64,000 nucleotides of DNA from JACPPO01 sp965262505 (GTDB lineage: Bacteria; Acidobacteriota; Vicinamibacteria; Vicinamibacterales; UBA2999): positions 3,224,001 to 3,288,000 of the forward strand of contig CBDHFM010000030.1 in NCBI GenBank assembly GCA_965262505.1, read 5' to 3'. Both the position numbers and the translations under genes were made by a program. Below the pieces are notes generated by a model. The model did not search any database. It worked only from the letters and a program-made list of their open reading frames with translations, and was not told the origin of the DNA. This document shows positions 8,907-22,213 of the stretch, piece after piece. Each line of letters starts with the position of its first letter. Position 1 is the stretch's first letter.

Positions 8907-10211
8907 ATGGACCTGTATAGCGAATTGGAGTGGCGCGGGCTCGTTTACGGGGCTAGCGAAGGTACGCAGAAAGTTCTAGCACGAGAAAAGGTCACGGCCT
9001 ATATCGGCTTTGATCCGACCGCGTCAAGCTTGCACGTGGGTTCGCTTCTCCCGATCTTGGCTCTAGCTCGATTGCGTCATTGTGGTCACTCCGTTGTCGC
9101 GTTGGTCGGCGGCGGCACCGGGCTCATCGGAGACCCAAGCGGGAAGGCTGGCGAACGCCTGCTGCTGGATCACGAAAAGGTCCAAGCGAACACGGTTGCG
9201 GTGCGCAAGCAGCTCCGAGCAATCCTGGCCTCGGCTGACGGCCAAGTACGGCTGCAGAAAACCACGGTCGGTATCGAGTCGGGAACGTTACGTTTCGCCG
9301 ACAATGCCAAGTGGCTAAAGAAGTTGACTGCCATCCAGTTCATGCGCGATGTCGGTAAGCATTTCACGGTCAATTCAATACTCTCAAAGGAATCCGTAAA
9401 GCGAAGACTCGAAGGCCAGGAGGGAATCTCGTACACGGAGTTCAGCTATCTGTTGTTGCAGTCCTACGATTTTCTTGTCCTGTACGATCGCTTCGATTGC
9501 ACGCTCCAGGTGGGAGGCAGCGATCAGTGGGGGAACATCACAGCCGGAATGGACCTTATTCGCCGCGTGAGGAACGTGAAGGCTCACGGCTTGGTACTTC
9601 CGCTGGTCGAGACAGCCTCAGGCACGAAATTCGGAAAAACAGAGGCTGGTACTATCTGGCTCGATCCCCGTCGCACTACACCGTACGAGTTTTTTCAGTT
9701 CTGGTTGAACGCCGATGACCGCGATGCCGTCAAGTACCTCAAGTTCTTCACGTACCTGCCGCAGGAGCAGATCGCGGCACTCGAGGCGGCGACGGCGCGC
9801 GAGCCGGAACGCCGTCACGCGCAGCGCGAGCTCGCGCGGCAGGTCACGAGCCTGGTACACGGCAAGGCAGCGGTGCGGGAGGCCGAAGCGGCGGCGCAGA
9901 CGCTCTTCAGCGGCGATATTTCGGCCATGTCGGTCAGCCAGTTGCTCCAGGTCTTTCCAAGTGTGCCGTCGTCAACGACGGCACACTCCTTGGACGGCTG
10001 GCTGATTGTTGAGCTGCTCGCCGCCTCGGGTGTCACTCCGTCGAAAGGCGAGGCGACGCGGCTCATCCGAAGCGGAGGCATCTACGTGAACGGCCGCCGG
10101 ATCACCGATGAGAAGTTGCGCCTGCGTCCGGACGACGCGGTTGAAGGTCAGTTGTTCGTCGTGCGCAAGGGCAAGCGCGACAATTTTCTCATTCGTATCG
10201 TCGGGAGTTGA
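8907..10211 (+). CDS. tyrS: Tyrosine-tRNA ligase
   Basis: A 434-residue class I aminoacyl-tRNA synthetase. The HIGH-like motif HVGSL is near residue 41, YTEFSYLLLQSYDF and GGSDQWGNI form the tyrosine pocket, and KFGKT near residue 240 is the KMSKS equivalent of the Bacillus-type enzyme. The C-terminal S4 domain (RLIRSGGIYVNGRRI) binds the tRNA. A TATAGT hexamer at about 8892 lies only some ten bases before the ATG and could be a -10 element. Confidence 0.96.
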   Translation: MDLYSELEWRGLVYGASEGTQKVLAREKVTAYIGFDPTASSLHVGSLLPILALARLRHCGHSVVALVGGGTGLIGDPSGKAGERLLLDHEKVQANTVAVRKQLRAILASADGQVRLQKTTVGIESGTLRFADNAKWLKKLTAIQFMRDVGKHFTVNSILSKESVKRRLEGQEGISYTEFSYLLLQSYDFLVLYDRFDCTLQVGGSDQWGNITAGMDLIRRVRNVKAHGLVLPLVETASGTKFGKTEAGTIWLDPRRTTPYEFFQFWLNADDRDAVKYLKFFTYLPQEQIAALEAATAREPERRHAQRELARQVTSLVHGKAAVREAEAAAQTLFSGDISAMSVSQLLQVFPSVPSSTTAHSLDGWLIVELLAASGVTPSKGEATRLIRSGGIYVNGRRITDEKLRLRPDDAVEGQLFVVRKGKRDNFLIRIVGS

Positions 10212-10352
10212 CATCCAGGGGTGGGCGACCGCATCCTTCGAGGGTTCGCCTGACGTGAGGCGACGAGCGTCCACCGGCCGGCTCTGATTGATCGGTCTCG
10301 ATGTCTCCACCGCAAGGCAGGCGATGCCCTAATCTAGATTCTCCCGCCGCGA

Positions 10353-10372
10353 GGAACGGCGCCAAGGCGTTC
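10353..10372. repeat. rrn hairpin repeat, copy 1
   Basis: Imperfect inverted repeat of the GGAACGsC-loop-GsCGTTCC type, followed by GGTAGA. Seven further members lie inside this rRNA operon (see findings). Confidence 0.7.
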
Positions 10373-10411
10373 CGGTAGATGGCACCCGGTCGCGTCAGGC
10401 GCAAAAGCGGG

Positions 10412-10440
10412 TTGACAGGCTGGACGGCTGGTAGTAACCT
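10412..10440 (+). promoter_or_regulatory. rRNA operon promoter
   Basis: TTGACA at 10412-10417, a 17-base spacer and TAACCT at 10435-10440 form a near-consensus housekeeping promoter about 320 bases before 16S. It is the best promoter match in the leader. Confidence 0.65.
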
Positions 10441-10765
10441 TACAAGGTTCCCCTAATGGCGGGCGGAGACGTCCAGTCGGAGGGGAATGCGGCGAGGCGA
10501 CTGGGCGGAGACGTCGAGTCCAGGGCTGCTTCCGGTTCTTTGAAAACTAGATAGTGCGTGCAAGCACAACAAGCGTTTGAGGGAGCGCAGCGATGCGTGA
10601 TCTCGAACAGCCCGTCGAGTGTCAGCGGGTGGCATTCGTCGAAGCGCGCAAGCGCGGAGGCGGATGAACCATCCACCAACACGAAGTACAAACAACGCAA
10701 GAGCTAAGTCATCAGCGCTCGCGTTAATCAGTTGCCCTCGCCCGAAAGGGTAGAGACAGCAAGCT

Positions 10766-12319
<1,554 letters not shown>

Positions 12320-12528
12320 GAGTCCCGCTATATCTTCTTGAAGAGCGGCGGAATCTTTAGAGATCGATCTGGCACGCTATATCCGCTGGAATGTCTTAGC
12401 GGCGTTCCTTCGGATATCGACGGTGTTTGTTGGCGAGCACGCCTATCTAGTTTTGAGAGAACCGGACCGGACCGGTTCTTTGACAGTGGAGACGAAGCCG
12501 CGGTAAGACGTGGCGGCGGGCTTGAAAA

Positions 12529-12549
12529 GGAACGCCCAGGCGGCGTTCC
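12529..12549. repeat. rrn hairpin repeat, copy 2
   Basis: Perfect eight-base arms GGAACGCC/GGCGTTCC with a five-base loop, followed by GGTAGA, ten bases before tRNA-Ile. Confidence 0.75.
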
Positions 12550-12557
12550 GGTAGAAA

Positions 12558-12635
<78 letters not shown>

Positions 12636-12640
12636 TCTTA

Positions 12641-12661
12641 GCAACGCTGCTAAGGCGTTGC
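12641..12661. repeat. rrn hairpin repeat, copy 3 (diverged)
   Basis: GCAACGC and GCGTTGC arms with the loop sequence CTAAG. The first-base pair is changed on both sides (GCAAC for GGAAC, GTTGC for GTTCC), a compensated change. It lies between the two spacer tRNAs. Confidence 0.65.
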
Positions 12662-12782
12662 GGTAGGTAGTTCCAAAGGGAGTTTATTGATTGGTTGATG
12701 TGTAGCGCGGGGTGATCGTTGGCGGAGTCCTTCCTCTTCCGACCTACCACGCGCGAAAACAGACATTCAATGCAGCATCTCC

Positions 12783-12803
12783 GGAACGCCTCGACGGCGT
12801 TCC
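12783..12803. repeat. rrn hairpin repeat, copy 4
   Basis: Arms GGAACGCC/GGCGTTCC with the loop TCGAC, eight bases before tRNA-Ala. Confidence 0.75.
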
Positions 12804-12810
12804 TAGGATC

Positions 12811-12886
12811 GGGGAATTAGCTCAGCTGGGAGAGCGCCTGGTTTGCAACCAGGAGGTCACCGGTTCGAGCCCGGTATTCTCCACCA
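12811..12886 (+). tRNA. tRNA-Ala (TGC)
   Basis: A 76-base cloverleaf: acceptor GGGGAAT/ATTCTCC, anticodon loop TTTGCAA, encoded CCA. It is the second tRNA of the 16S-23S spacer. Confidence 0.95.
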
Positions 12887-12934
12887 GATTTCGGTGCAAG
12901 CTTTGAACGGCAACGTTCAGAGTTTGGCTCTTTG

Positions 12935-12963
12935 ACAACTGAATATCCTGCAAACGGTAGTTC
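12935..12963 (+). other. Left arm of the pre-23S processing stem
   Basis: These 29 bases are complementary, with a single mispaired position, to 16137-16165 beyond the 23S gene. Together they would form the long stem cut by RNase III to release pre-23S rRNA. Confidence 0.8.
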
Positions 12964-12986
12964 TTTTCGAACACATAGTATCTGCC

Positions 12987-13007
12987 GGAACGGCTTGACG
13001 CCGTTCC
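12987..13007. repeat. rrn hairpin repeat, copy 5
   Basis: Arms GGAACGGC/GCCGTTCC, where both arms changed together relative to copies 2 and 4. It lies between tRNA-Ala and 23S. Confidence 0.75.
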
Positions 13008-13084
13008 TTGGATACAACGCAGTGTGAAGAAGAGAGCGGACTGACGTCGGTGGTTCGCCACCGTCGTGAGTTCGAGACACTTGT

Positions 13085-16073
<2,989 letters not shown>

Positions 16074-16136
16074 TACTCTCTTTGTCCGTGGATCTGAAGA
16101 GGTCTGCGGCTTCGCGTTGCGAGATGTGGTCGATTT

Positions 16137-16165
16137 GAACTACCGTTTGCAGGGTATTCAGTTGT
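16137..16165 (+). other. Right arm of the pre-23S processing stem
   Basis: Complement of 12935-12963; see that entry. It is followed at 16169 by another TTCTTTGACA boxA-like sequence. Confidence 0.8.
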
Positions 16166-16186
16166 CCGTTCTTTGACAGGATCCAA

Positions 16187-16207
16187 GGAACGCCGCCAAG
16201 GCGTTCC
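16187..16207. repeat. rrn hairpin repeat, copy 6
   Basis: GGAACGCC/GGCGTTCC type with flanking CCAA and GGTAGA as in other copies; the first copy after 23S. Confidence 0.75.
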
Positions 16208-16218
16208 GGTAGAATTAA

Positions 16219-16360
16219 GGAACACCGCCACGGGTGTTCCGGTAGATAGCGCGAACTATCTGTCGGAACAGGGAGGCGGGTTCCGAATCCAAGGAACGCC
16301 GCCACGGGTGTTCCGGTAGATAGCGCGAACTATCTGTCGGAACAGGGAGGTGGGTTCCGA
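16219..16360. repeat. Tandem pair containing rrn hairpin copies 7 and 8
   Basis: A unit of about 68 bases occurs twice with a period of 74 (16219-16286 and 16293-16360). Each begins with a hairpin repeat (16219-16240 and 16293-16314) and continues with GATAGCGCGAACTATCTGTC. The copies differ at very few positions, so the duplication is recent or maintained. Confidence 0.8.
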
Positions 16361-16371
16361 CAGATAGTTCG
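16326..16371. repeat. 18-bp perfect inverted repeat between 23S and 5S
   Basis: Arms at 16326-16343 and 16354-16371 are exact complements, separated by ten bases. The left arm is in the second tandem unit. It would form a very stable hairpin in the pre-rRNA just before 5S, suitable as a processing site. Confidence 0.75.
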
Positions 16372-16441
16372 GGACGATCGGCAAGGCGATGAGGCGTGGC
16401 TGAGAGCTGCGCTCCGCCCTGCCGGACCCCGGACAACCAAT

Positions 16442-16561
<120 letters not shown>

Positions 16562-16568
16562 TGTTTTT

Positions 16569-16607
16569 AAAAAACCCCGATGTTCCAAATGGATCATCGG
16601 GGTTTTT
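16569..16607 (+). terminator. Rho-independent terminator after 5S (element-borne)
   Basis: ACCCCGATG and CATCGGGGT arms around a 12-base loop, with A-runs before and TTTTT after. It lies inside the element, so the element replaces the terminator it displaces and keeps rRNA read-through out of its genes. Confidence 0.85.
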
Positions 16608-16678
16608 CGTTTGTTTTAAGTAGTTTAGCGTCCTCTCTCTCTTGACGGTCCGCGTTGATTTACATCCGGTTTCGGACT

Positions 16679-16696
16679 GGACAAAACTGGACAACA
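16679..16696 (+). repeat. Putative recombinase arm site, left
   Basis: GGACAAAACTGGACAACA; the same motif with one added base is at 24267-24285 in the same orientation, near attR. Confidence 0.55.
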
Positions 16697-16745
16697 ATAC
16701 GCTTAACCGTTGCACATCTCTGAATGCGTGTGCGGGGGAGCGAAA

Positions 16746-18032
16746 ATGGACAAAATGACAACTGGGTTTGGACAATCCAAACCCAATCGCGGGTCCCGTA
16801 CTCCACAGCGCACGACCATTGCAAAAACTCTCCTCGGTGGGAAAGTTCGTCTGCTGCGTCACAACAGCAACCCGATGCTTTACGCGCGCGCGTATCTCCA
16901 AGGACGCTACGTCAAGATCCGCACGATGGAGACGACGGTCCGTGGAGCGTCGCAAGTTGCAGAAGAGTGGTATTTGGACTTACGCGAGCGCATCCGTCGT
17001 GGAGTGCAGCTTCACGAACCGCTTTTCGGAGATGTCATTCGTGACTTCCTCACCGATCCTACCGTCAAGGCAAGCGTCTCCACGGGACAGCACGAAAACT
17101 ACGCAAAGAAGTGGAGCGTGCTGGAACCGTTCTTCACGGATGTGCGTGTCTCCCAAGTCACGCTGGATCGGTTAGAGGACATCCGCAACACGCGAGCAGC
17201 AGCGACGAACCGTTACGGGGAACCGATCACCGCGAACACGATTGACAAAGACATCACGTTCATCCGACAGGTGCTCCGATGGGGACAGGAACGAAAAGGT
17301 CTCAAAATCGTCATTCCTCCCGCTCCGAAGCGCAAAGGACGATTTGCAGTCGTGAAGCAAGGTCGTCCGACACTCTCTCTGAAACAGTGGAGGCGGGTCA
17401 CGCGAAAAGCTCTTACGGACGCGAGATCGACAGAGCAACGTCGCGACCGGCAAGAACGCGAGCGGACAAGGGGACGTAAAGTCGATCCTGAGAAAGCGTG
17501 GGAACTCTACTATTTCATTCTGATCGCGTGTGGGGGTGCACTGCGGACCGGGGAAGCATATTCGTTGCGCTGGATGGATTGCTCGGAAACCGTTCTCACC
17601 ACTCCCGAAAACACCGATGAAGTCGCGATCCACGTCAAAGTGTTGGGAAAACACTCGCGGGGAGGACAACGTGAAGATGGCTGGGTGCTGATGGGTGGTG
17701 TGGTTGCGTTTGATCGGCTTCGCGCACGTCGAGAAGATGATCCTCCCGATGCGACGCTCTTCCGCTACAACCACGAAGCAGGGTTCCGCGAACTGTTGAA
17801 GTCGCTGAACCTTTACACCGATCCCGCGTCTGGAATGACGCGCAACACGAAGTCCCTCCGTGTGACCGGGATCAATCTACGTTTGACGAAGAACCCAACC
17901 GTCTCATTGAACGATCTTCGAAAGTGGTGTCGTACGAGCATCGTCCAGATCCAGACCTTCTACGACCAGCTTCATCCGGAGACGAGTGCTGCGCGAGTTG
18001 CAGGAGGATCCACCGAGAAGAAGAAGACGTAG
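16746..18032 (+). CDS. Tyrosine recombinase (integrase) of the 5S element
   Basis: About 428 residues. The C-terminal half has the first catalytic arginine in GGALRTGEAYSLRW, a second-box arginine in TKSLRVTG (the usual histidine next to it is absent) and the nucleophile tyrosine in QIQTFYDQL near the C-terminus; the N-terminal half is the expected core-binding region. GGGGGAG six bases before ATG 16746 decides the start; an ATG at 16710 is possible but has no such site. The gene is 190 bases inside attL and points into the element. It diverges from common phage integrases, and the missing histidine-box residues make activity likely but unproven. Confidence 0.75.
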   Translation: MDKMTTGFGQSKPNRGSRTPQRTTIAKTLLGGKVRLLRHNSNPMLYARAYLQGRYVKIRTMETTVRGASQVAEEWYLDLRERIRRGVQLHEPLFGDVIRDFLTDPTVKASVSTGQHENYAKKWSVLEPFFTDVRVSQVTLDRLEDIRNTRAAATNRYGEPITANTIDKDITFIRQVLRWGQERKGLKIVIPPAPKRKGRFAVVKQGRPTLSLKQWRRVTRKALTDARSTEQRRDRQERERTRGRKVDPEKAWELYYFILIACGGALRTGEAYSLRWMDCSETVLTTPENTDEVAIHVKVLGKHSRGGQREDGWVLMGGVVAFDRLRARREDDPPDATLFRYNHEAGFRELLKSLNLYTDPASGMTRNTKSLRVTGINLRLTKNPTVSLNDLRKWCRTSIVQIQTFYDQLHPETSAARVAGGSTEKKKT

Positions 18033-18081
18033 TTCCCTGTCCCACGGGCGGTCCGTGGGCGACAGAAGACCAAGGATAGGT

Positions 18082-18415
18082 ATGAACTGGATTGAAATAG
18101 TAGCTGTACTAGGGACTGGACTAGGGATCGGCACAGTCCTGAGCAGGCTGCTAGATATCTGGCATGAGCGCATCAGACATGGACGTGAACACCAGAAGTG
18201 GCTACGGGATGAGCGCTTGTCAGCGTACGTTGATCTCACGAAGTATCTTTTGACGCTGGGCAGAAGCGGAGTTGATCAACGCGGGATTTCGTTCAAGGAG
18301 TTTGAGAATCCATTCGAGGGATATGAGAGGTGGACCCTATCGGCTGGACAGCTGATCGACATCGTTAAGTGGAATCTTCTGTGTCACATTCCCGTCAAGA
18401 TGAGAGGGGCAGAAG
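18082..18415 (+). pseudogene. Small membrane-anchored protein, 3-prime end cut by IS3
   Basis: Starts with MNWIEIVAVLGTGLGIG, a single hydrophobic segment, followed by a basic, helical stretch (HERIRHGREHQKWLRDERL). About 110 residues remain before the reading frame enters IS3 sequence (the open frame closes at 18456 inside the IS). The family is not recognised; the layout of one membrane helix plus a cytoplasmic helical domain is common in proteins of unknown function on mobile elements. It lies 49 bases after the recombinase. Confidence 0.5.
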
Positions 18416-18706
18416 ATGACGAAGAGGAAACGACGAAATCATTCACCAGTGTTTAAAGCCAAGGTCGCGTTGGCCGCAGTGCGAGGAGAGCGTACCTTGG
18501 CCGATCTCGCCGAGCAGTTCGAGGTGCACCCGAATCAGATCCAGGACTGGAAGAAGAAGCTGGTGGCGGATGCCGAGCATGTGTTCGGCGCCGGTGCGGT
18601 CGAGGCTGAGCATTCCGAGCAGGAGACCCAGCAGCTCCACGCCAAGATTGGTCAGCTGACGATGGAGAAGGATTTTTTGTCCAAAGCGCTCGGTCGAGAC
18701 CGGTGA
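18416..18706 (+). CDS. IS3-family transposase OrfA (IS A, outermost)
   Basis: A 96-residue protein with a helix-turn-helix (TLADLAEQFEVHPNQIQDWK) and a C-terminal leucine-zipper-like coiled coil, typical of OrfA. The OrfB frame begins at GTG 18703, overlapping the stop. The left end of the IS is probably some tens of bases upstream, but its terminal repeat cannot be fixed because the right end is gone. Confidence 0.85.
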   Translation: MTKRKRRNHSPVFKAKVALAAVRGERTLADLAEQFEVHPNQIQDWKKKLVADAEHVFGAGAVEAEHSEQETQQLHAKIGQLTMEKDFLSKALGRDR

Positions 18707-18815
18707 GCGAGCGCCGAGCGATGATTCAAGCTGACCACCCGTTGACCGTCACCCGACGCTGCGAGCTGCTCGATGTGGCGCGGTCGACGGTGTATTACCA
18801 CCCCACCGGCGACGT
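18703..18815 (+). pseudogene. IS3-family OrfB remnant (IS A)
   Basis: About 37 codons, reading ERRAMIQADHPLTVTRRC and ARSTVYYHPTG, the usual opening of an IS3 OrfB before its integrase core. It is cut at 18815 by the next IS3, and the rest is not found beyond that IS at 22543, so the outer IS was already truncated or was deleted afterwards. Confidence 0.8.
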
Positions 18816-18891
18816 CCCCCGGTCTTCAGTAGCACTTCGGTTTAGAGTCCGGCGGTGACTGTACTGCGTTCCGCGACCAGCCGCTTGGCGT

Positions 18892-18897
18892 ACTGGG
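18892..18897 (+). repeat. IS21 target duplication, left copy
   Basis: ACTGGG here and at 21422-21427; a seventh shared base, C, is ambiguous. Confidence 0.8.
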
Positions 18898-19006
18898 CCT
18901 CGGTGGACACCCAAAAGCGGCAATTAATCGACACTTCAAAACCGACAATTAGCTGACGGCGACCGAGACGTTGACGAGGGTCCGGGGCGTGTAGTCCCTG
19001 GCCCGG

Positions 19007-20581
19007 ATGAGCAACGTCTTGGACTACGAGAAGCAGCAGCAGATTCTGGCGCTGGGGCGTTTGGGCTGGCCGGTCAGCCCAAACGCCGAGGCCGCGGCCG
19101 TGCGCCGCGAAACCGCCGCCCGCTACTTGCGCGCGGCGGGGCTGTCGGTGCGCGGCCGCGGGCGCCCTGGCGAAGGGCCGGCAAAAGCGGCCATTTCCCG
19201 GGAGGTGTCCACCGACCCGCTGGCAAAACCGGCTATTTCCCCTGCGGGGGTGTCCACCGACTCTCCGCCGCCGCGGGCGCCCCAGGCGAGTGCGTGTGAG
19301 CCACATCGCGAGCGCATCGAAGCGGCCCTCACGCTCGGGCGCAATGCGATGGCGATTTGGCAGGACCTGGTGGAGGACGGCTTCACCGCCCGCTACGCCA
19401 GCGTCCGACGCTTCGTGCGCCACCTGCGCGGCGCCGCGCCCGTGGAGGCGCGCGTCGTCATCACGACGGCGCCCGGGGAGGAAGCCCAGGTCGACTACGG
19501 CGACGGGCCGATGGTCCGCCATCCGGCGACGGGCAAGTATCGACGTACGCGCCTCTTCGTCCTGACGCTCGGCTACTCCCGCAAAGCGGTCCGGCTGCTG
19601 GTCTGGCAATCGAGCGCGCAGGCCTGGGCCGAGCTGCACGAGCGGGCGTTTCGCCGCGTGGGCGGGACGCCGCGTCTCGTGGTCCTCGATAACCTCAAAG
19701 AGGGCGTGCTCACGCCCGACATCTACGAGCCCGCGCTCAATCCGCTGTATCGCGATGTGCTCGCGCACTACGGCGTCGTGGGGCTCCCGTGTCGCGTGGG
19801 CGATCCCGATCGCAAGGGCAAGGTCGAATCGGGCATTGGCCACACGCAGAAGACGCCGCTCCACGGCCAGCGCTTCGAGACGCTCGAGCAGGCCCAGACC
19901 TATCTGGATCGCTGGGATGCGCACTGGGCGGATACGCGCATCCACGGCACCACGAAGCGGCAAGTGGCGGCGATGTTTGCGGAGGAGCGGCCGGCCTTAC
20001 AGGTCTTGCCGGTCGAACCGTTTCGCTACTACCGCTTCGGCGTCCGCACGGTGCACCTCGATGGCTGCGTGGAAGTCGAGGCCGCATACTACTCGACGCC
20101 GCCCGGCTGGATCGGCCAGCGCGTCCAGGTGCAGTGGACGGATCTCCACGTCCGGCTGCTCCATCCAAAGACCGGCCAGCTGCTGCGCGAGCACATCCGG
20201 GCGCCGCGCGGGTGGCATCGCATCGCCGAGACGGACCGGCCGGCGCGCACGCCCGCCTCCACGGTGGCGCTCCTCGCGCGGGCTCGCCACGCCGGCGCGC
20301 ATCTCCACATGGTGTGTACCTACATCCACGAGCACGAGGGCGCCGCCAGCGTGCGGCGTATCCTCGGCGTCCTCGCCCTGGCGAAAAAATACGGGCCGGC
20401 GGCGGTCGATGACGCCGCCAAGGCCGCGCTGGAGTTGCAGGTGCCGAGCTACCGCTTTGTGCGCCGCTATCTCGAACGGCACCCGTCGGCGCCGCTCACG
20501 CTCAAGCAAGTCGACCCACTCATCCGCCAGCTCACCCTCTATCGCGATCTCATCGATCGCCAGACAGGAGACCCTGCATGA
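19007..20581 (+). CDS. istA: IS21-family transposase IstA
   Basis: A 524-residue protein. An N-terminal helix-turn-helix region (residues about 5-50) is followed by a DDE core: AQVDYGDGPMV holds the first Asp and VVLDNLKEGV the second, with the Glu in DRKGKVESGIGHTQ. Residues about 58-90 are low-complexity and encoded by DNA that mimics the element ends (19180-19261). IstA performs strand cleavage and transfer with the IstB ATPase. Confidence 0.92.
   Translation: MSNVLDYEKQQQILALGRLGWPVSPNAEAAAVRRETAARYLRAAGLSVRGRGRPGEGPAKAAISREVSTDPLAKPAISPAGVSTDSPPPRAPQASACEPHRERIEAALTLGRNAMAIWQDLVEDGFTARYASVRRFVRHLRGAAPVEARVVITTAPGEEAQVDYGDGPMVRHPATGKYRRTRLFVLTLGYSRKAVRLLVWQSSAQAWAELHERAFRRVGGTPRLVVLDNLKEGVLTPDIYEPALNPLYRDVLAHYGVVGLPCRVGDPDRKGKVESGIGHTQKTPLHGQRFETLEQAQTYLDRWDAHWADTRIHGTTKRQVAAMFAEERPALQVLPVEPFRYYRFGVRTVHLDGCVEVEAAYYSTPPGWIGQRVQVQWTDLHVRLLHPKTGQLLREHIRAPRGWHRIAETDRPARTPASTVALLARARHAGAHLHMVCTYIHEHEGAASVRRILGVLALAKKYGPAAVDDAAKAALELQVPSYRFVRRYLERHPSAPLTLKQVDPLIRQLTLYRDLIDRQTGDPA
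19180..19261 (+). repeat. Two end-like repeats inside istA
   Basis: Units at 19180-19216 and 19222-19261 each read GGCAAAAsCGGC-ATTTCCC ... GTGTCCACCGAC. Both parts match pieces of the IS21 termini (AAAACCGrCAATT and GTCCACCGAG), yet they lie in coding sequence. Confidence 0.7.
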
Positions 20582-21339
20582 ATCTCGTCGAACTCGATCA
20601 CGCCCTCCGGAAGCTCCGTCTGTCCGGCATGGCCGATGTCCTCGAAGCGCGCTTACGGCAGGCCCAATCCGAGAAGCAGACCCCCATCGATCTCGTCTCG
20701 GCGCTCGTCAGCGATGAGCTGGTCCGGCGGCAGGACCGGCTCATCACCCGTCGCCTGCAGCAGGCCCGCTTCCGCGATGCCGACCGATCCCTCGACAGCT
20801 TTGACCTGGATTTCAACAAGAAGATGAATCGCGCGCTCATCCATGAGCTCGCGACGGGGCGCTTCATTCTCCAGCGCGAGGACGTGCTGTTTCTCGGTCC
20901 ACCCGGCACCGGCAAGAGTCATCTCGCCCAAGCGATGGGCCATGCGGCGATCCATCAGGGCCATCGCGTGCTCTATCGCGAAGCCCATACGCTGCTCGAG
21001 GAGCTGGCGGATGCCACGCTTGATGGCACCCGTAAGACCTTCTTCGCGGACCTGACCGCCGTCCCGCTGCTCATCATCGATGACCTCGGGATGCGCAAGC
21101 TCCCGCACACGGCGGCGGAGGACCTGCTCGAGGTGATCATGCGCCGCTATGAGCGGGCGTCCACGCTCCTCACGTCGAACCGACCGGTGGATGATTGGGG
21201 CAAGCTCCTCGGCGATACGGCCGCCGTCACCGCCTTGCTCGATCGGTTGCTCCACCACGCCCACGTGCTCAAGTGCGGGCCCCGGAGCTGGCGGACGAAG
21301 ATCCACACCGACTTGCGCATCGAGGACGCAACGAAGTAG
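20578..21339 (+). CDS. istB: IS21-family helper ATPase IstB
   Basis: A 253-residue AAA+ ATPase related to DnaC. Walker A is GPPGTGKSHLAQ near residue 108 and Walker B LLIIDDLGM near residue 164. It stimulates IstA and channels target choice. The ATG overlaps the istA stop (ATGA). Confidence 0.93.
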   Translation: MNLVELDHALRKLRLSGMADVLEARLRQAQSEKQTPIDLVSALVSDELVRRQDRLITRRLQQARFRDADRSLDSFDLDFNKKMNRALIHELATGRFILQREDVLFLGPPGTGKSHLAQAMGHAAIHQGHRVLYREAHTLLEELADATLDGTRKTFFADLTAVPLLIIDDLGMRKLPHTAAEDLLEVIMRRYERASTLLTSNRPVDDWGKLLGDTAAVTALLDRLLHHAHVLKCGPRSWRTKIHTDLRIEDATK

Positions 21340-21421
21340 AACTCACCTGTCTCGGTCAGCCGGCGGAAATTGCCGGTTTTGCCCTGTCGATAAATTGCCG
21401 GTTTTCAGCCGTCCACCGAGG

Positions 21422-21427
21422 ACTGGG
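21422..21427 (+). repeat. IS21 target duplication, right copy
   Basis: ACTGGG, matching 18892-18897. Confidence 0.8.
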
Positions 21428-22213
21428 CGGGCGTGAGCCCGCCCAGTCCCTTCTTCGGCCGCTCCTCGTTGTACTCGCGTCGCCAGGCCTCGACGAGGAC
21501 CTGGGTATGGACCAGACTCGTGAACCAGTGCTCGTTGAGGCACTCGTCGCGGAACCGGCCGTTGAACGATTCGATATAGGCGTTCTGATTCGGCTTGCCC
21601 GGCTCGATCAGGCGCAACGTGACGCCGTGCGTATGGGCCCATGTCAGCATGGCGCGCCCGCAGAACTCCTTCCCGTTGTCGGTGCGCAAGATACGCGGCA
21701 GGCCGCGCTTGAGCGCGAGTTGATCGAGCACGCGGGTGACCGGCAGCCCACCGAACGCGCGGGCCGGCACGATGGCCACCGCTTCGGTGGTCGCGTCATC
21801 GACGACGGTCAGGCACTTCACCACCCGTCCCTCGGCCGTGCGGTCGAAGACGAAGTCGGCAGACCAGACCTCGTTCGGCGCCTGGGGGCGTACCAGGGGC
21901 TGGCGGTCCGCCACCGGGATCTTCTTGCGTCGCCGCCGACGTACCTGCAGCCTAGCCTCGGTATACAGGCGCTCCACCCGCTTGTGGTTGACCCGTGTTC
22001 CCGCCTGCCGCAGCTTGAGGTAGATCATCCCGGCACCGTAGCGACGGTGCCGGTGCGCTAAGGTCACGATGCGGGCTCGCAACGCCGCGTTAGTATCCGG
22101 CGCCGGGGTGTATCGCAGCGACGAGGCACTCATGTGCACCAGCGCGAGCGCGCGCCGCTCGCTCACCCCCTGCGCGGTCATATCCCGCACCAGCACCCGT
22201 CGGGCTGGGGCGG

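Larger units (their letters stand above)
10212..10765 (+). other. rRNA operon leader region
   Basis: No gene is seen. The stretch holds one copy of the rrn hairpin repeat (10353-10372), a strong promoter (10412-10440), two copies of a GGGCGGAGACGTC motif around 10465-10515, and a TTCTTTGAAAACTAG boxA-like antitermination sequence near 10535. Similar TTCTTTGACA sequences recur before the tRNAs, before 23S and after 23S. Confidence 0.7.
18898..21421 (+). mobile_element. IS21-family element
   Basis: A 2,524-base element with perfect outer CCTCGGTGGAC/GTCCACCGAGG ends and further inner repeats (AAAACCGrCAATT type) on each side, as known for the multiple terminal repeats of IS21. The target duplication is ACTGGG. 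It carries istA and istB overlapping by four bases. Confidence 0.9.

Noticed and set aside
16187..16371. A CRISPR array in the 23S-5S spacer
   Set aside because: There are only two tandem units and the rest are scattered hairpins with no spacers of constant length; no cas genes are nearby.
18842..19963. Minus-strand open frame over the IS21 left end
   Set aside because: Only its last 19 codons are real, as the tail of the interrupted IS3 OrfB; the rest is antisense to istA.
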